Source: Struthio camelus (taxonomy: Eukaryota; Chordata; Aves; Struthioniformes; Struthionidae). Taken from it: 64,000 bases of DNA. Positions within the stretch are counted from its first letter, which is position 1. Every line of letters starts with the position of its first letter. The notes under the pieces are model-generated. The model was not told where the DNA came from. It was given only the letters and a program-made list of their open reading frames with translations, and made no database searches. The position numbers were made by a program, and so were the translations under genes. Shown here piece by piece: positions 21,942-37,200 of the stretch. Location of the stretch: NCBI RefSeq assembly GCF_040807025.1, contig NC_090952.1, positions 18,163,068 through 18,227,067 of the forward strand, given 5' to 3'.

Positions 21942-24309
21942 CTTCAGTTAAAAATTAAAACCATGAGTCACCCCTTGAAACAAAATCATGTTCAAGTGGT
22001 CAGACAATTTCATTTAGGCAAAGGGTATCAGAGTCTTTAGTAAGAGCATATAAAGCGTATGAGTATTTATGATACAAGAAATAGAGGCTAAAAACATAAT
22101 AAATTTTCTCTCTGCGGTAATATATCTCGAATAAAAAGATCTGTAGAGTTACTTTGCTGTCTAATATTTAACTTTTAAGAATCCCATTTAATTACACGGT
22201 ACTTGAGCTGCCTGGCACTACCCGCCAGGTTGTTAAATAATACTATATCAGTTATAGATATTATAGATAAAAAATTTAGGTAGACTAGTTGCATGTGATT
22301 AGCTGACAGTAAGACAGGGAACAGTCTTATGGCAGGAACAGAAATCAACACCAAAACATGCCTCTTCCTTACTGGCAGTACTGTCGCCGTTAGAATGAAA
22401 CGGGGCGTCCACCTGAATCCGGCTCCAGGAAAAACGTCTCCTCAAACTGAAGGAGGGCAAAAGAAATGCCTGAATGCAAAAGGCATCCCGTAACGTTTTA
22501 ATTGAAGCGTAGTGATGACTACTACCTAAATATATGTATTTAGAAAGTATGTTTCTGAAGCAAACACTTCCTAAATGTATCTGTCATTGGAGGGGAAATC
22601 TTAGTAAGGAACAGATCTTCTGTAACAGTTGCTAAGGCAGCTCACCAGGCAGGCCGTTGTATTAACAGCTATTTTTTACATCACAGGAACTCAGTATTTT
22701 ATAACTTTCTGTTTTTATTCTTAGATTCTGTGAATGCCCAGAATACCATTTCTATCTATTCATAAATGGTAAAAACTTCATAACCAGTGCTTATTTACAC
22801 TGCAGCAAGAGGAAAACCCAAGCTTCAAGGAACATTTATTCTAAAAAGAGTTTGTCTGCTACAAAATTTTAATGCAAACTTGGAAGATAGCTTCTTATAG
22901 TGCTTCTCCGTGCTCCACAATGTTCTAACCTGTTTATTACATGTAAAAAAGTACTTTACAATACAAGCCATCATAAACTTACTGGATTACACCAAGACTG
23001 AAGACCAAATCAATTTCCATCCACTACAAATTTAACCATATTCTATTTCTTTGGTACGTACTAACGACACTCAGAGATGTGCCTGAGACAACAAAATGGC
23101 TTTGGGGAAAAGCATTTTGTTTTATACTTACTGTCACTGTTTCATAAGTTAGGCTATTTTACACATAAAAGGTAGGCTGGGATCAGCAAAACCCCTGCCT
23201 TTAAGGATATGCCTCTCTAATTAATAAACATAATTTACAGTCTAGCAACTTTTTGTGATTAGATAGGAAATAGCAGATTTATCGTTGATCCTGTTTATTA
23301 ATGAGGATATACAAAGACCTGTTTTCCTGAGTGCAACAGCTATCTTAATAATAGCAATAAAAGAAAGAAAAAAGCCACTTCCCTGCACACAACTCCATAA
23401 CACTTTCACTGAGCATTTTGCCCACAAAGACCCCATCTCCTCCCTCTTCAGCCTAGGCTCCTGAAGCTTCCTTCCTTCTCTCACTGTCAATTCTCACTCA
23501 TTCCCTTAATCAGTCAAATTTTTTCTTCTTCACACAATATCCTTTTAAAGTCTTCATGCCCACATTATTCTACTTGCATGGCCTTGCTATGAATGATCAG
23601 CATAAAGTGATTATATTTTTTCATTACTTCATCAATTCTGCTGAATATATAAAAATTTACCTAGAGTTAAAAAATCATTTGGGGAAATATTTTTTTAATT
23701 AAGTATGCCAAGATGATGGAAAAGTTTATAAATATGCTAGAATAGCAACATGGGAAATAACAGAAAACATTTGCAGATAGTTATTTTATGACACGACAGT
23801 ATTAGATCATTTCTCATGACAAAATTTTCATTTAGTGTTTCAACAAGAGCTCAATTTAAAGATTAAAAACAAATGCTTTTCTCTATTGACAGGCTATCTT
23901 GATCTTTAATTTTCAGATTCCTAGAACTTTCTGGTGCTCCTTTTCCAGGTAGAAAGAAATGAAATCCAGTTGTACTTACCAATACAGGCACAATTTTTTT
24001 TTTCCAGGTAAGTGATGCGGAGATATATATCACACTGAAAAAGAGATAGATGGCAGATGATAACATTCTACTGAATTGACACAAAGTGAGTTTTTGATCA
24101 GTGTGTACTGCAAGAGAACTGCAAAACAACTTGTAAGTTAGCTGGCAAGTCTCATTAGATGACCTGAATTTGCTATGCAGAAAGCGTATGGTCAGCAGAA
24201 GTAGTCGAGAAGCAACAGAAAAGGTATGAGATTCCAATGTCTTCCGACCTAGATTTGTTCACCTTCCCAAACCTGCCTCACTTATTTGAAACCTCTGCAG
24301 AGGTTTCTG

Positions 24310-24352
24310 ACTTCATACTTATGTATGTAGTACTTCATACTTACTTATGTAG
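24310..24352. repeat. Tandem duplication, about 22 bp, two copies
   Basis: Two adjacent imperfect copies beginning acttcatactta (24310-24330 and 24332-24352). A local slippage product. Confidence 0.7.
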
Positions 24353-27300
24353 ATAAATACATAACTCCAAACTTGAAGATCTATAACCAGTATATATATA
24401 TCAATGTAACTATAGATATAAAACTCTGTAAGTTAGAATCTCCACCCACATGCAACACTTACTTATACAGTAATTGTGGCTAAATTCTTAGCATCTTAAG
24501 ATTACAGAAACTCCTCACTGTTCATTTAAAAGTACTGTATTTCTGGAGCCCAGTTTACAGAGAAAGGGAAGAAAACGTAAATTCAAAAATGCAAGTTTAT
24601 AAAAATATTTCTCATTTCTACAGCTTATGGTCTGACTGCACTTGATTGCTCAACATTTGAACTTTTCGTTGGTGTTCAGCTCTACACCATGGAAAATAAA
24701 TGCCAAATCTCATTAACTAAAAAGTTATCTCACAGTACTGCAGTGTTTCTGAACCCTATATTAAACACTCTGGTCCTGGTTGCACGACTATGATAAATTT
24801 ACTTCCAAATGCACATAAATATAAAATTTCTTCCCCCAAATTGTCCCTACTATAAAGTTTTCTCTACTATAAAGCATTTATACAATCCACATATACACAG
24901 GAGAAATATTATTTTCTTTCTCATCAGCAGGTGGCTGCCTTTCCCATGTTAAAAGTTCAAGAGCTCAGTCCTATCAGGTACCAAGTATTTAAAAGAGTGC
25001 CTTTATGAACACATAATTTGGTTTAATTAGCAAACACAAAATTTTAAAAATGTATAACCTCACAACCCTAAGAGATTTATCTAAAATTCAACTCCAACTC
25101 CTTTTATATAGATTACATAAAACACATTTTGCATATTGCTGCAAGATGGATCAACAGTATATTCAGATGGATAAACATAAGTACAGAATCAAAAAACAGA
25201 GTAATTTTCCCAAGTCTCCTCAGTAAAGCTTTTGCTGGTATGGCCTGGCATACTGCAATCCAGGAGAAATGCGGCACAACTGGAGAGAGTCTGAGGACAA
25301 CAGTGACATTGATTAGGACCTAGAAACTGCATGCAAAAAAAGACCGAAAGAATCTGGTTTCCTCCAGGCTAAAAAAGAGAAGATATGTTTCAGTTTCAAA
25401 ACACTTTCATTAAAAAGAGAAGGGAATAATACACAAATTTATAGTGGATGACCAAAAAGTAACAGGCTGAAATTACAGCAAAAAGAATTTGGTTAGCCAG
25501 TAAGGGAAAATTTCTATTGTTAAGGAAAGATAAAACTGCCACGCAAAACTGGAGTTCCTATTAGAGGACGCCTTTGAGAACTAATCAGCAATGATCCATC
25601 AGGAATTACAGTATTTCATCCCTCTTTGGTATCAAAGGTACTCTTTAATTGTATTTTTCTATCAGTAAATGGTTCCTGTATGTAAATAACACAATCATGA
25701 CCGTACTCCTAGCAGAGTAAGAATTTAAAAGTAAATACATAACATGCATTTTCTTTAGCAAAACAATAGTTTCGTATGTTTTCTGGAGGTAGTATTTCTG
25801 ATAACTTATCTCCATTAGTAATAGTACATATCCAAAACGCTACAATAAGTACAGCAGAAAGAAAGAAAGAGTAAAATAGGAGACAGTGAATTAGCTCAAC
25901 AAAATCTGGAAATCACAAATATGTAAATTACTTTTTTCTTTTTTTCATTTCTATATTTCTGCTGTGGATATTTGTATTTTATTTCAGTCTAGCTATAAGC
26001 CCTTACCTAGCAGCCTTTCATGTGTGAATCTTAGATCTTTTATTGACTGGACCTGCAGCCCTGGTGATTGCTAGGGATTTGCTTAATAGTAATGCAACCC
26101 AAAAGACAGTAATAGCAATATCACATTATAGCAATGTTACTTGCTATTTTCAATAGCAAAATCAAAAGTATTCTGAGTATTGTTAAAAAAAAGACAAACC
26201 CAGAACTAAACACTGCTAGCACAGATTAAAAAAATAGACCACTAACAAGATTAGGCAGCCCTTTAGAGAACTTGAGCTGAATAGCAATGATCATATAGCT
26301 GATATAGTGTGAATAAGAGGGAAGAGGAGCAACTTTGTTGTTTTCATGGGTAATCTGGTGGCTATTTTCAAATGGGAACATCTAAAAGGAAATATGAATT
26401 CAAAAACATTAAAATAAAATAAAAAGTCAAAAAATGAGTGTGAACTACTAACTGAAATAATGGAGCACTCTACTGTCCCTTTTGTAGTATCACTCTGCAG
26501 AGTCCCAAAAGGTTAAAGATTGCACAGTATCTATTAAGGCATCAATACTTTGAATCCAATAGCAAAAGATTTTTTGAAAGTTCAGCTGGAGAGATGCATT
26601 TGCTGCAAGTCATTTTCAATGGTATTGCTTGAAAAAAATATTTTATTTCAACAGCATTTTTTTCCCCATAGCAATTTCAACTATTGCCTTATATACCTCT
26701 TACTTAATTTAAAATCAATAAAACAATGGGTGTATGATTTTGGTATTCAAAAATGACATTTCTCCTTTGTTTCTGGAGCATATGAAACAAATAAAAATCA
26801 ATACTTTATCTTTCTACACTTGAATAAAAAGGGTAATAAAGCAGCAGGCTTATATGGCTATATAATATTGATTACAGAGACTTTCAAAGTAATTTGCTAA
26901 GATTTAAAAATAATTCTTGGTAATCCTACAGTGCAATTCTTTACCAGTTATCACAACAATTTTGGAGGATATGTGTCAGCATAAGAGCTAAAATACATTG
27001 TATAACGTGTCAGTCTACTATTGTAATTTCTTCAACACAAAACATAATCATAGACTAGGTTTAAGAGAGTACATTTTACATTTTGTCTGTAGGTGAGAAT
27101 GATGGAAGTTTCGCAAAGAAATATACTACTGACAGTCCAATACACTTGCAATATTTGGAGAATCATATCTAATAGCACTGATTAGAATTCATCTGGAGTC
27201 AAACTGTCAGAACAGTTGTCAGTAGGACAGAAACTTAGGAAAAGAAAAAAGATTAGTCTGAAAGTATTACTTTTTCCTCTTTTTAGAAAAAAATAACTTT

Positions 27301-27800
27301 ACAAGATATGCCTTTGCAATGATTTGTATAGATAATCAAGATCTACCTTAGTGTTGTTTATAAAGTATGTTTTTCAAGAGAAATTTAAAGTAACAAGCTT
27401 TTATGTGTAACCTTAGATGGCAGCAGTTTGCACATTGTCTTGCAAGGATTACTTTAACATATATTGGAATAAACTTTAAAGTAAAATATGAATGTTGCTC
27501 ACTACCAATTTTATTTTCACAGTAGAACTTTAATGATTCATTAGCTGCCACGGAAATGTGCACATAAACTAAATTGTAAATGTTGTGTGAATAAATGCAA
27601 AGTTATTAAATAGTATGAATCACACAGAGGACAATGAACCTAATCAGAAAATGGCATAGCAGACTTTAAGCGACAGCATGTCACTGAATATTTTGCTTTG
27701 TGAAATAAATGAAAGTTTTTATCAAACAACCTGACTATAACTCACGTTAATGTTTTCTCTGATCTCCTGAAATAATAATTGCCACAACATAAAATACTTA

Positions 27801-27860
27801 ACATTATACTACATATTGTATAATATATTATACTATATATAGTATAATAACATTATACTA
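27801..27860. repeat. 24-bp AT palindrome flanked by 11-bp direct repeats
   Basis: Positions 27826-27849 are a perfect palindrome (half-site tattatactata). The 11-base word acattatacta occurs on the left at 27801-27811 and again at 27850-27860. Nearly pure A/T, able to extrude a cruciform. Simple-sequence slippage is the plainest explanation. Confidence 0.85.
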
Positions 27861-29692
27861 TACGCTTGATCTTGCTCCTCAAAGAATAGTTTTAGTTTAC
27901 AGGCCCTAAATAAGTCTAGCTGCAACCCTCAATAATTTTTATTTCTTAGCTTTGCCACCATCCTGTACGAAAGTTTTCTATTGTTTCAAGCAGGCTTAAG
28001 ATTTCTGGGGAAAGTTTCTAAGGTAGGTGCTCATTATGCTTGACAGCCGTTTTCATCCATTTACACACTGCATAGTGGTGCATTTCACACTAAGTCCCAT
28101 GTCTAAATAGAATTTTCCTGGATAAATTACTGTATAATGTGATGATGGCAAAATATGGCCTATACTTCTCATGTTAATTACTATATGAATTCTGAGGTCA
28201 GGTAGTTTTTATTGCTAATTTATCTCAGGCTGCTTCTGCCAACAATTTTGGAGCACATTTTCATTTAATTCAAGGAAGTTATGACCACTGACCTCAAGAC
28301 TGACTCCAATGCCATAACAATCCATTAATCAGATGGATGCCACACTAGATGGCCACAAGGTTGATGTTCTCGCAAACCAAGTGCAGAAGCAGTGACATAC
28401 TTCTGGCTCAGGAAGTGAAACTGCCTCAGTAATGTGCAAACCTACGTGCTTATCTACAGGAAGCCAATAGATCTCAATACAATAGTTCTACAATGCTCTG
28501 GTGACTTTATACTGACTTTCTCACAACTTCATAGACACACCAACTGTGACAAATCTCTTCTCCTGCTTCTTATATATTTATTGACACAATATTTATACAA
28601 ATTTTCATTCTTTGTCATCACTGTTGGCTCTTGACTTAAAAAAAAAATATTATTTACATTTAAAGAACTGAAAGTTGAAGGACATACTTCCTAAGACAGA
28701 TAATACAGCTACTCATGTTGATTTCTAGCAATTTCTGTCCTGCAAAAAATCAGTTCACACATTAGATTTTAAAAACAAAGAGGAAAAGAAAGATGACTCA
28801 TCTCTCTAGGCTTTTGGATGCAATTTTAGAAAAAATAATTGTAAGTTCAAATAAACTTTTATAGTCCATATGTGTCTAATGATGCTAATTTAAATTAAGA
28901 TATCTGGCATCCCAAGGTTGACCTATTGTCAGTTACTTTTTTAATAGAAAGCAGGAATGAAATGCAAAGCTGTATTTATATTTCTCAGCTTCCGAAAAAG
29001 TAAGTTGCACTTTACCCAGCATACCACTATTACAACCTTCAAGTCAGAAGCCAAAGAAAAGTACCATCATATTCTGAGAAAGAAATTTACTTATGCATGC
29101 TAGTGTCAAAAATTATACAGGTTAAGTAGAACTTATGGGATCAAAACTAGTTCAATAAATTTTGGTATAACCATATTTTCTTGGAATATGTTGCCAACTA
29201 AACTGAAAACCTGCAATAAAAATAAGTAGAATTTTGTTTCTGATGGCATCCTGTTTCAGCATGTTACAATTTAAGTACTTCTGTTGTTAGATCCAAAATT
29301 GCACTGATTTTTCATTTAGTATTATAAAACTAGTTAAATGATGGAAACTTCCTGCACAGAAAACTCCCTATAGAACTGAATGCAGGGCCTGTGCACATCC
29401 TATACTATGGGATTTCTTTTACTTCGTGCTTTGTGACCCAGCAGTACTACTACTTCCAATCCAGGACGTCCTGAAACTTTTTGTTAGTAGAAGAATTCCA
29501 TGCACTGGATGGTCCTCGGAGGACCTTTATTTATTATGTTTATTATTTCTAAAGCAATTTTATTTAATTTAAAGATATAACCCCACCCCCGCCCTGAGAT
29601 AGTCAGGTAACAACTTCTGGGACAATTCTTAAAATAGGTATATTTAATATTGGAAAATTTCCTGCAATCCTAAACAACAAAAGCAGTGGTAG

Positions 29693-29710
29693 CAGGCAGG
29701 CAGGCAGGCA
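29693..29710. repeat. (CAGG)n microsatellite
   Basis: Four and a half units of CAGG. Confidence 0.95.
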
Positions 29711-32700
29711 TGTTGTTCAGATGGTAGAAAGCAAAGACCTCAGGAAATGATCCTTGGCAAAGGCGTTGTTTAATGTAGGTGCTGAGGGAAGTTCAACGGA
29801 AAACATTTATCAGAAATTTCCGTCCAGATAGGAAGATATGCTGTTTTAGGGAAAAATGCAAATATTACTCAGCAGACCAAGGGCAAAGGAAATAGGAAAT
29901 GGGCTAGAGAGTTCTCTGAAATAACCTGTCACTGAGATGCGAGAAAACATACTCGTGTGTTGGCAATTCTTTTATTTTAAAGCCTTCCACAACTCAGGAC
30001 CTTTTTGCAGCATTGTGCTATTATCTGCAAGTTGGCTACCTCCAATTCAAACTTCTTAAAGGTAGGCTACAAAGCTTAATTTGGTTCCTATTTTGACATA
30101 TCGTTTGTCTGTTTATTATTTGAGCCTTTGGAATAACTCATAGGAAAGCTTATCAAGGAAACAATACATCTTAGAAATGTTGCAACAGTCGACTACTTTG
30201 CTGCTTTGTTACAAACAGCAAGAAACGCCGGTGACTCAGTCAGACTCTTTCAGGAGTCTCTCAAGAGGCAGAGCGCACCTCTGCAAAGGGTGTCACTTCT
30301 CAGCCTGCCAGTGTCAGGACAAGGGGTGGAGCAGTCCTTTTGGCACTTGGTATAGACAAGAGGAAACAGGTACTCCTCATAGAGAGCATTATATCTGTAT
30401 GTGGGTAGAGAAAAAGATTATGCTTTGAACTTTGCATTTTTAACCTTGAAATACTTGCTTATCCTGGCATTAAATATGCTGAATGCCTTACCTACAATTG
30501 CATATTTTAAAAGATATAGGTTATGGTCAAGTTCCAGAGAAATTCAGCCTCATTAACAATTTAAATTACAGCTTGTAAGGTAGAATGGCTTCCCAGATGA
30601 GCAAATAGAAACTTTTAATGAAAATATATGTTTATAAATATATATCTAATGATATTTATCACAACATTTTTAGTCAAATGAATAGAAGAACATACTAACA
30701 ACCTGTCTACCAGCTGTTTTTTTATTGTCTACTTTGATTCAAAAATGCGTTTTCAAAGGTAAAAATGAATGTTATAAAATATCGCTTCTGCAATTAGTTA
30801 CATTCTCTCTTAGACTCCAGTATCTTTGACTTCTTATTCAACAGAATAAGACTGGAATTGTATTAATGCCTTCAGTTTGACAGATGTTTTGCAGGCTTGT
30901 GTCTTAAAACACAGTAGGGGAAAAAGAGAGAAGTTCATTACATGGAATATTCACATCGCCTAATTCCACACACCAATAATAGGAAACTACCTTCTCTAGA
31001 TACCTCAGTGGAAAAAGAGGCTCCTACAGAGGGTGATTTAGGACAATTAAAATAGGCCTGTTGTTCTGAATTGCACTCAAAAGGCTCCTAAAGATAAGCA
31101 AAGTGAATAGGTCCTACAATGTCTGCCATCAAAAATACAGAAAAAATAACAAGACTGGAAGAAACAATACACTAGCAAACTAATCAGCATGATTGCAATC
31201 TTGCACTCAACTGAGTGCTTGTCTTTGTATACCTGCTCCCCCTTCTCCTTTGTTTACTGTTCATATCTTTTCCCTCACACTACTTTCTGGTTTAAATTAC
31301 AGTAGCATGTCTTCCTCACCGTTTCCTTAATTTGTAACATAAATAAATAAATGACTTCATCAAGAAGGATATAACTGGAGAGCATACACACATGCCTAAA
31401 CGCTTAAAACATTGGTGAAACAGGCTCTCATTTATTGTACATAAACAGAGGAAGTGGGTCTTTGTAGAAGTGTCTCCCCAATGAGGAAAAAGCAGTTTAA
31501 AAGCATCTCATTCATACAGTTTGATATATCAAAAATGCTGTAATGATCATGGCTAATGCGCATAAATGCGAGTAAGACAGTGAGAAAGCAACAGAATCAG
31601 AGTAGCGCTTAAGGACAGAAGCAATTTAAAATGGCTATTGTCAAGAGAAAAAATGTCAAAGAAATAACATAAAATAGTTTGGAGATGCAATCACATCAGC
31701 AAGTATGAAAGAAGATCTCAGCGGCTGTTTTATTTCTTAATTTTATTATGCTTCACTTGGTAATGTTGGGAGAACTGTGAGGGGTCTCCCCATATCAAGG
31801 AACCTCCTAAAGGTGTTTCTGTCGTCTCTTTCCTGTCTTTCACAAAGAGGGTTATTTAACCCTTCAGGATCTTCCCTGCTCCTGCTGAGTTCGTTACTAG
31901 CGTTCACAACGGGCAGGTACACAGAATACACAGAAGTATCATGCGCCACATGGAACCTGCATCAGTCCTAGCTAGTCTCAACTTAAGGTTTGCATTAGTC
32001 CAATTCTTCTCTTACAAATTTTGGGAAATTATCCATACCAATTCATTTGCCCTATTAATACTGCATTAACCATACGAATTTCTAACTGATAAAACACTCT
32101 GATTCGGTTCCTCTGCTCTCTGGATGCCCCAAACAGATATCAAGTGCAGTCACTGAAGACCTCTCACTTGATGTTATCTTTTATGATGAAAGAGCCACTA
32201 TTTTCAAATACAGAGGTCAGCTGTCTTGTAAAAAAATATATGAATAAAGATAAGAAAAAAAAAGTAGATTTTCTAGCCTCTGATAATGAATATTATCAAA
32301 GACCTACCTCTATCCTATAGACAGCAGTGCAAAACAGTAGGGGAACGTTCAGAGTTCAGACATCCCCCTCATAACTGGGCACCTTTACTTTGGGGAGGAG
32401 CCTGGGCCAGAAGTACTTTTTGATTTTTTTCTATTATATACAAATGTTAGGTTGCAGAAGTGATTCTACTTGGAAGGAGGAAAAACAAGCAACATAAAAC
32501 AAGTGTTCCCTCAGTTCTAAGAGCGGTTTTCTCTGTAGGCATCAGGAAGCAGACATACAGGAAGCAAATACTCCATGGTGAGCTCTGCAGTCCTGGGTTC
32601 AGGATGCACATCCTGGCTGCATCCCAAAAGCGGGTAAAGGGTACGCTACTGAGAGACCTGCAGTCCTGAACCTGCCCATCTTCCACACTGGGGGGCCTTC

Positions 32701-33006
32701 TGGAGTATTGCAGTACTTGCTTATTTTCCAACTGTTTCCTTGGAAGGAAACCTGGACATGAGATAGAATGAAGCACAGCGGTTTGCTCTTTGGTTTGCTG
32801 CTGCACAGAGCTACACAGAGCAGGACGCAGCAAGGTATGCTTGGAGAGCAGCACAGGCAGCACTTTAAAAACTGCTCTAGCGTATGGAATTATGTAATGC
32901 TAGATCAATATATGAAAAAGATATTCAAGATATTGAACTTTTTTTTAAACAGATAACTCCCAAGACTTGGGGGGAGGAAGGGGTTAAATAGGGGGAGAGA
33001 AAGAGT

Positions 33007-33028
33007 GAGAGAGAGAGAGAGAGAGAGA
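33007..33028. repeat. (GA)11 microsatellite
   Basis: Eleven GA units within a longer purine-rich stretch (about 32970-33028). Confidence 0.95.
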
Positions 33029-34221
33029 CTAGATACATGAACAAAATAACCCATTACATCCAAGTCCCATGACATTTATATATGCTTACATAGTTCCAGC
33101 TTTTTTTAACCAGTGGGTATCTTAAAACTATGTAGGTAGTGATGACAGCTAGCTATTCAAATGCCTATGTAAAGTGAGATCCTAGATTCAGATAATTTTC
33201 TCAAGTTCACATAAAAATAACCATTGCCTTCCTGTCAGTGTCAATAAAATGCACTATTCTTGCCCAATTCTCCTATGCAGTAGAGCTGCCCCTATTTGGA
33301 TCAGATTTGGGGAATAAGTTTGGTAGTATCAAGGAATGATGAGGTTTATAACCCTCTTACTCTTCCTATAAATATTACATGGAAAACTGTAAGGTTTGGG
33401 GTCAATTGTAAGAACTAGCCATCTGGTCCTTCATTTTTAAAGTGTTTGTTAGTTCTTCTATCAATTACTGCTAGACAGGCAAGCTACTGAAAAATGAAAT
33501 TTTTTGTTTTTTATTTTAAAATTTAGAAAGAGATCTATTTATTTTGTTTAAATCTGTACAATTTCTGACTGCAATAAGAACATTCACTTTTATCCACACT
33601 TAAGAGCTTTACTGGCAAAAACTAACAGCCCCCCCCCGCAAGCCCCACGAAACAGCTAGCACGAAACAAGATAATAGATCATTTTCAGTACCACTTTCTG
33701 TAAATACTTACCGCATCTAATAACACTTATGCATTCATATAAGAGTACTCTGAAGTAAGGTTGGGGAGAAAAAAAAGAACAGAGTAACTGCATATCTATA
33801 ACTCTTGGGAAACAGCTGATTGTTTCCCATTTGCCACCTGCCCGCAAACACAATTACCACAGTGCAAAGCAAGGTTCTTTCACACTCTGTCTGCTCTGAA
33901 AGATGATGAGACATATATTATTTGATTTAAACTGCCATGGAATCAAATATACTCTCCAGAAATATCGAAGGCCAAAATAGGCATTGATGTCAGGATATGT
34001 GCAATAGAATTGAATCCACAGACGTCCATTTTAGAGGACAAGAGAAGAAGTTACTGTTGAGACACAAAAGACTTAAGTAAGCTCTATATAAAATACACAA
34101 ATGTGATATACATATATTGTGAAATTTGTAGTTAATTTCCTTCTTCAATATGCTGCTATCCTATATTGGTACTAAATAAAGCTGCCTCATAAAACAGCAT
34201 GCCATAGTTGCCCTATATATT

Positions 34222-34240
34222 TATCTATCTATCTATCTAT
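34222..34240. repeat. (TATC)n microsatellite
   Basis: Nearly five TATC units, running into AT-rich DNA. Confidence 0.95.
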
Positions 34241-37200
34241 ATAATATCGTAAAACTACTAGCTGGTACTATATTATCTTGCTATCACACCACTTCTTTTT
34301 GTTGAACCAAACTGCGCAGTATCAGTTTTGGACAGTTTGGCAGTACCTACTTTGCCACTGAGTATATACAACCCCTGTATTATCTTGGGGTAACTATGAG
34401 TTGAGCAGCTATATTCAAAAAGTAATTGGATGCAGTTAATCTTCATAAAAAGACGTGGCAGAATTTAATTATCTGGCTTCAGTATCAAACATCAAAAATG
34501 CACAATTCAGAGTGTAGAACACATTTCAATATTTGGCTCAGAAAAGGAACAGTATTGTCTACTTCTGTTTCTCTTAAGAAAATATGAAATCTTTACATAT
34601 TTTACATGTCTTTACATATCTTTAAATATTGCTTACTGCCTGCTAGATAATTATCTTGTCAAATAATAAAACACTGTAAGTTTTGTTCCGTTAACTGAAG
34701 ATATCAGAATTTACATTGAAAATGCCCAAGGAATAATAATATCTACCAACATCATTCCGGGGAGGAGGTCCCCCCTGCCACTGCATATTCAGGATTTTTA
34801 AACAGACCAGGCCTTCACATTTAGCCCTCAGCCTGAAGTGTAAATAGCCAGAAGGGCAACTCAGCTCCATCAAAGTCTGTATGTTGGATTATATTTAAAA
34901 ACAGATCCAAGTACATGATGATTGGTATAAACAATCTAGATCAGGGTCACTGAAAAAGGTCAATGGGATGGAAAAATTTACATCCTTCTCACTCTCCCTT
35001 ACCAATAATACCTGCATTTGTTAGAGGAACAAATATTATTCCTACTGGCATAAAGTCTTCTGCAAGAACTGAGGTCAAATACGTAAGGCATGCCATTGCA
35101 CGACCTACTAAGGACACAATGTTTAAACAGCAAGTTCTGAACAATTATTGTTGGCTCTTGAATACTTGCTTTCACCCTAAAACTTTTTAGGCCATTAAGA
35201 GCATTCTAGCAAGGCTGAGACTATTATTAGTGTACAAAATACTCATCTAGGCCTCTAGCCCTAATGCCATCCTTAGTAAGCAGTATTTTGTAAAATGGTG
35301 TCTCCAGTTCACTAAATATGTACCCTAAAAAAGTACAAATCAAGCCTAAAGTATGGAAAAGGAAAGAAATAGGATTCTAATCTATGCATTAATCCAAAGA
35401 TTTCATTGCAATTGCTGGATGAGTTTCTTCTCACACTTTCACTTTTGCTGTATTAGATGCTCCATTTAATGAATGGCAACTTCTGGTTTAAAACAGTGGT
35501 ATTATATCACTTTATAAGAACCGTGGCTGAATTTTTGCCTCACAGTTTATCACTAAAAACACATGTAGGTCCTCATCCTATGATATGAAAACTTTCCAGT
35601 CATTATGAAGTCGAAATGAAATCAATGTACCAAATATACCACACAAATAAGGATGGAAAGTACAATGTCTTTCCCCCCTACAAATGTATGCAAGCACAGC
35701 AAGACATAAAATGTATATAGGTAGAACAATCTCAGCTAAGGTACAGCAAGTTAAAGATTTTAAAAATTGGTCTTAGTATGCACTGATACTCTGCACGGTA
35801 AAATGCACAGTTCTTTAACAACCCTAGGTATTTAGCTCTACACTTCCAAAAGTCAGATAAAAACGACTGTCAGCCAAAAATGATCAAAAAAAATGTAACT
35901 ATCGTATCTTATTCAACAAAAGATATAAAATACTCTTTCAATTTCTTTCAAATTTACCTCCTAGTTATAATTTAGAGTTCAGAAGTATCTTCATGAAGAA
36001 GGGACTGACTGAAGTCCTCTGTTTTTTAAAGAGATATTGACAAATTATTTTGCTGATATCTGTTACTGAATTGCTAAAAGAGAGTTAGTGTGCAAGAGGA
36101 ATCAAATACTTGAAATGCCAGGAAATAAGTCAGTCATTTAAGAATTCTATAAACTTTTCCCCCACATAAATGTCTCAGTAATGCTTCCTTTAAATATATT
36201 TTGTTTGAAGCTGTATCTCCTAAATGAGAAATAATTACACTTCTTTCATCTATTTGATTCATCTGTTCCTACGGTTAATTCCTCCTAACGCATTCTAATT
36301 GTCTGTCAGCGTACTCTTCACGTTCTGGAAAGCAATAAGTCAAAACAGATACATAAATGTAACAACAACTATATTTTAAGAGGGACCAATAGGATCGTTA
36401 TTGTATTCTAATGGTAAAAGATCTAGCTTATGTTGAAGTGTATTTGTTCAGTTTAGAAAACTCATTGTTTGGAAACAACCTATTTTAACATCTTCATGAA
36501 ACATAATGCAGATACAGGAAATGGGACCACGCTTATGAAATAATTACTGCTTGGTCCCATAGTTCCCCTCATCTCATTCACCATCCCACTCTGAGAATTC
36601 ATTCGAGTCACACAGTATTAATGTGTTCTGTTCTGCTGAATTCACAGCACAGTATGCTGAACAAAAAGCTCTGAACAGCTTAGCACGTGGCTGAGCTAAT
36701 AAATCCAGCCTTTCAGCTGTTTTATGGTATAAACACAACCCAACCGGCCTCTTGTCCTTGCTTTGACAATGTATGCTAAGCATCATCACAAAAATAACTT
36801 CTAAACCTCATCCTGGTTCTAGGAGATCTTCTCTTTCCCTAAAATGTGCTCCTCCACTTCTCTAACTGTTTCTGTACCTCTTCCAACCCTGGCCTATTTT
36901 TGAAAACCAAGCACAAGTCTCTACTTCATGCTTCAATAGGCCTTTGAGGTTTTTTTTTTTTTAAAGCGATTGTTATACAAGCTTACTCTCTCTAGAAGGT
37001 TGTACAACAGTTTCCTGACAGCTTGTTTTGAAGAATTTTATACTTCCTCCAATTTTTTTTCCTCGGTACCTAGCTAGATCCTTTTCTTAACTGATTATAT
37101 TTACTGTGTAAGAGAGGCACTTCAAAGAAAAACAGATAGTTTGATCAGAAAGACTTACTTTTCACCAAATACCATTCAACAAATGTTATTTTTGTTGTCA

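Larger units (their letters stand above)
20476..29692. other. AT-rich spacer, no gene recognised
   Basis: About 9 kb with only short open frames (124 codons at most, 23863-24237 minus, no domain) and simple sequence. A 15-T run (20738-20752), one candidate CTCF motif, a roughly 22-bp tandem duplication (24310-24352) and an AT palindrome are listed or noted separately. Confidence 0.5.

Noticed and set aside
32447..32863. 138-codon minus-strand frame as a gene
   Set aside because: There is no recognised domain, frames on the plus strand overlap it (32460-32669, 32768-32956), and composition explains it.
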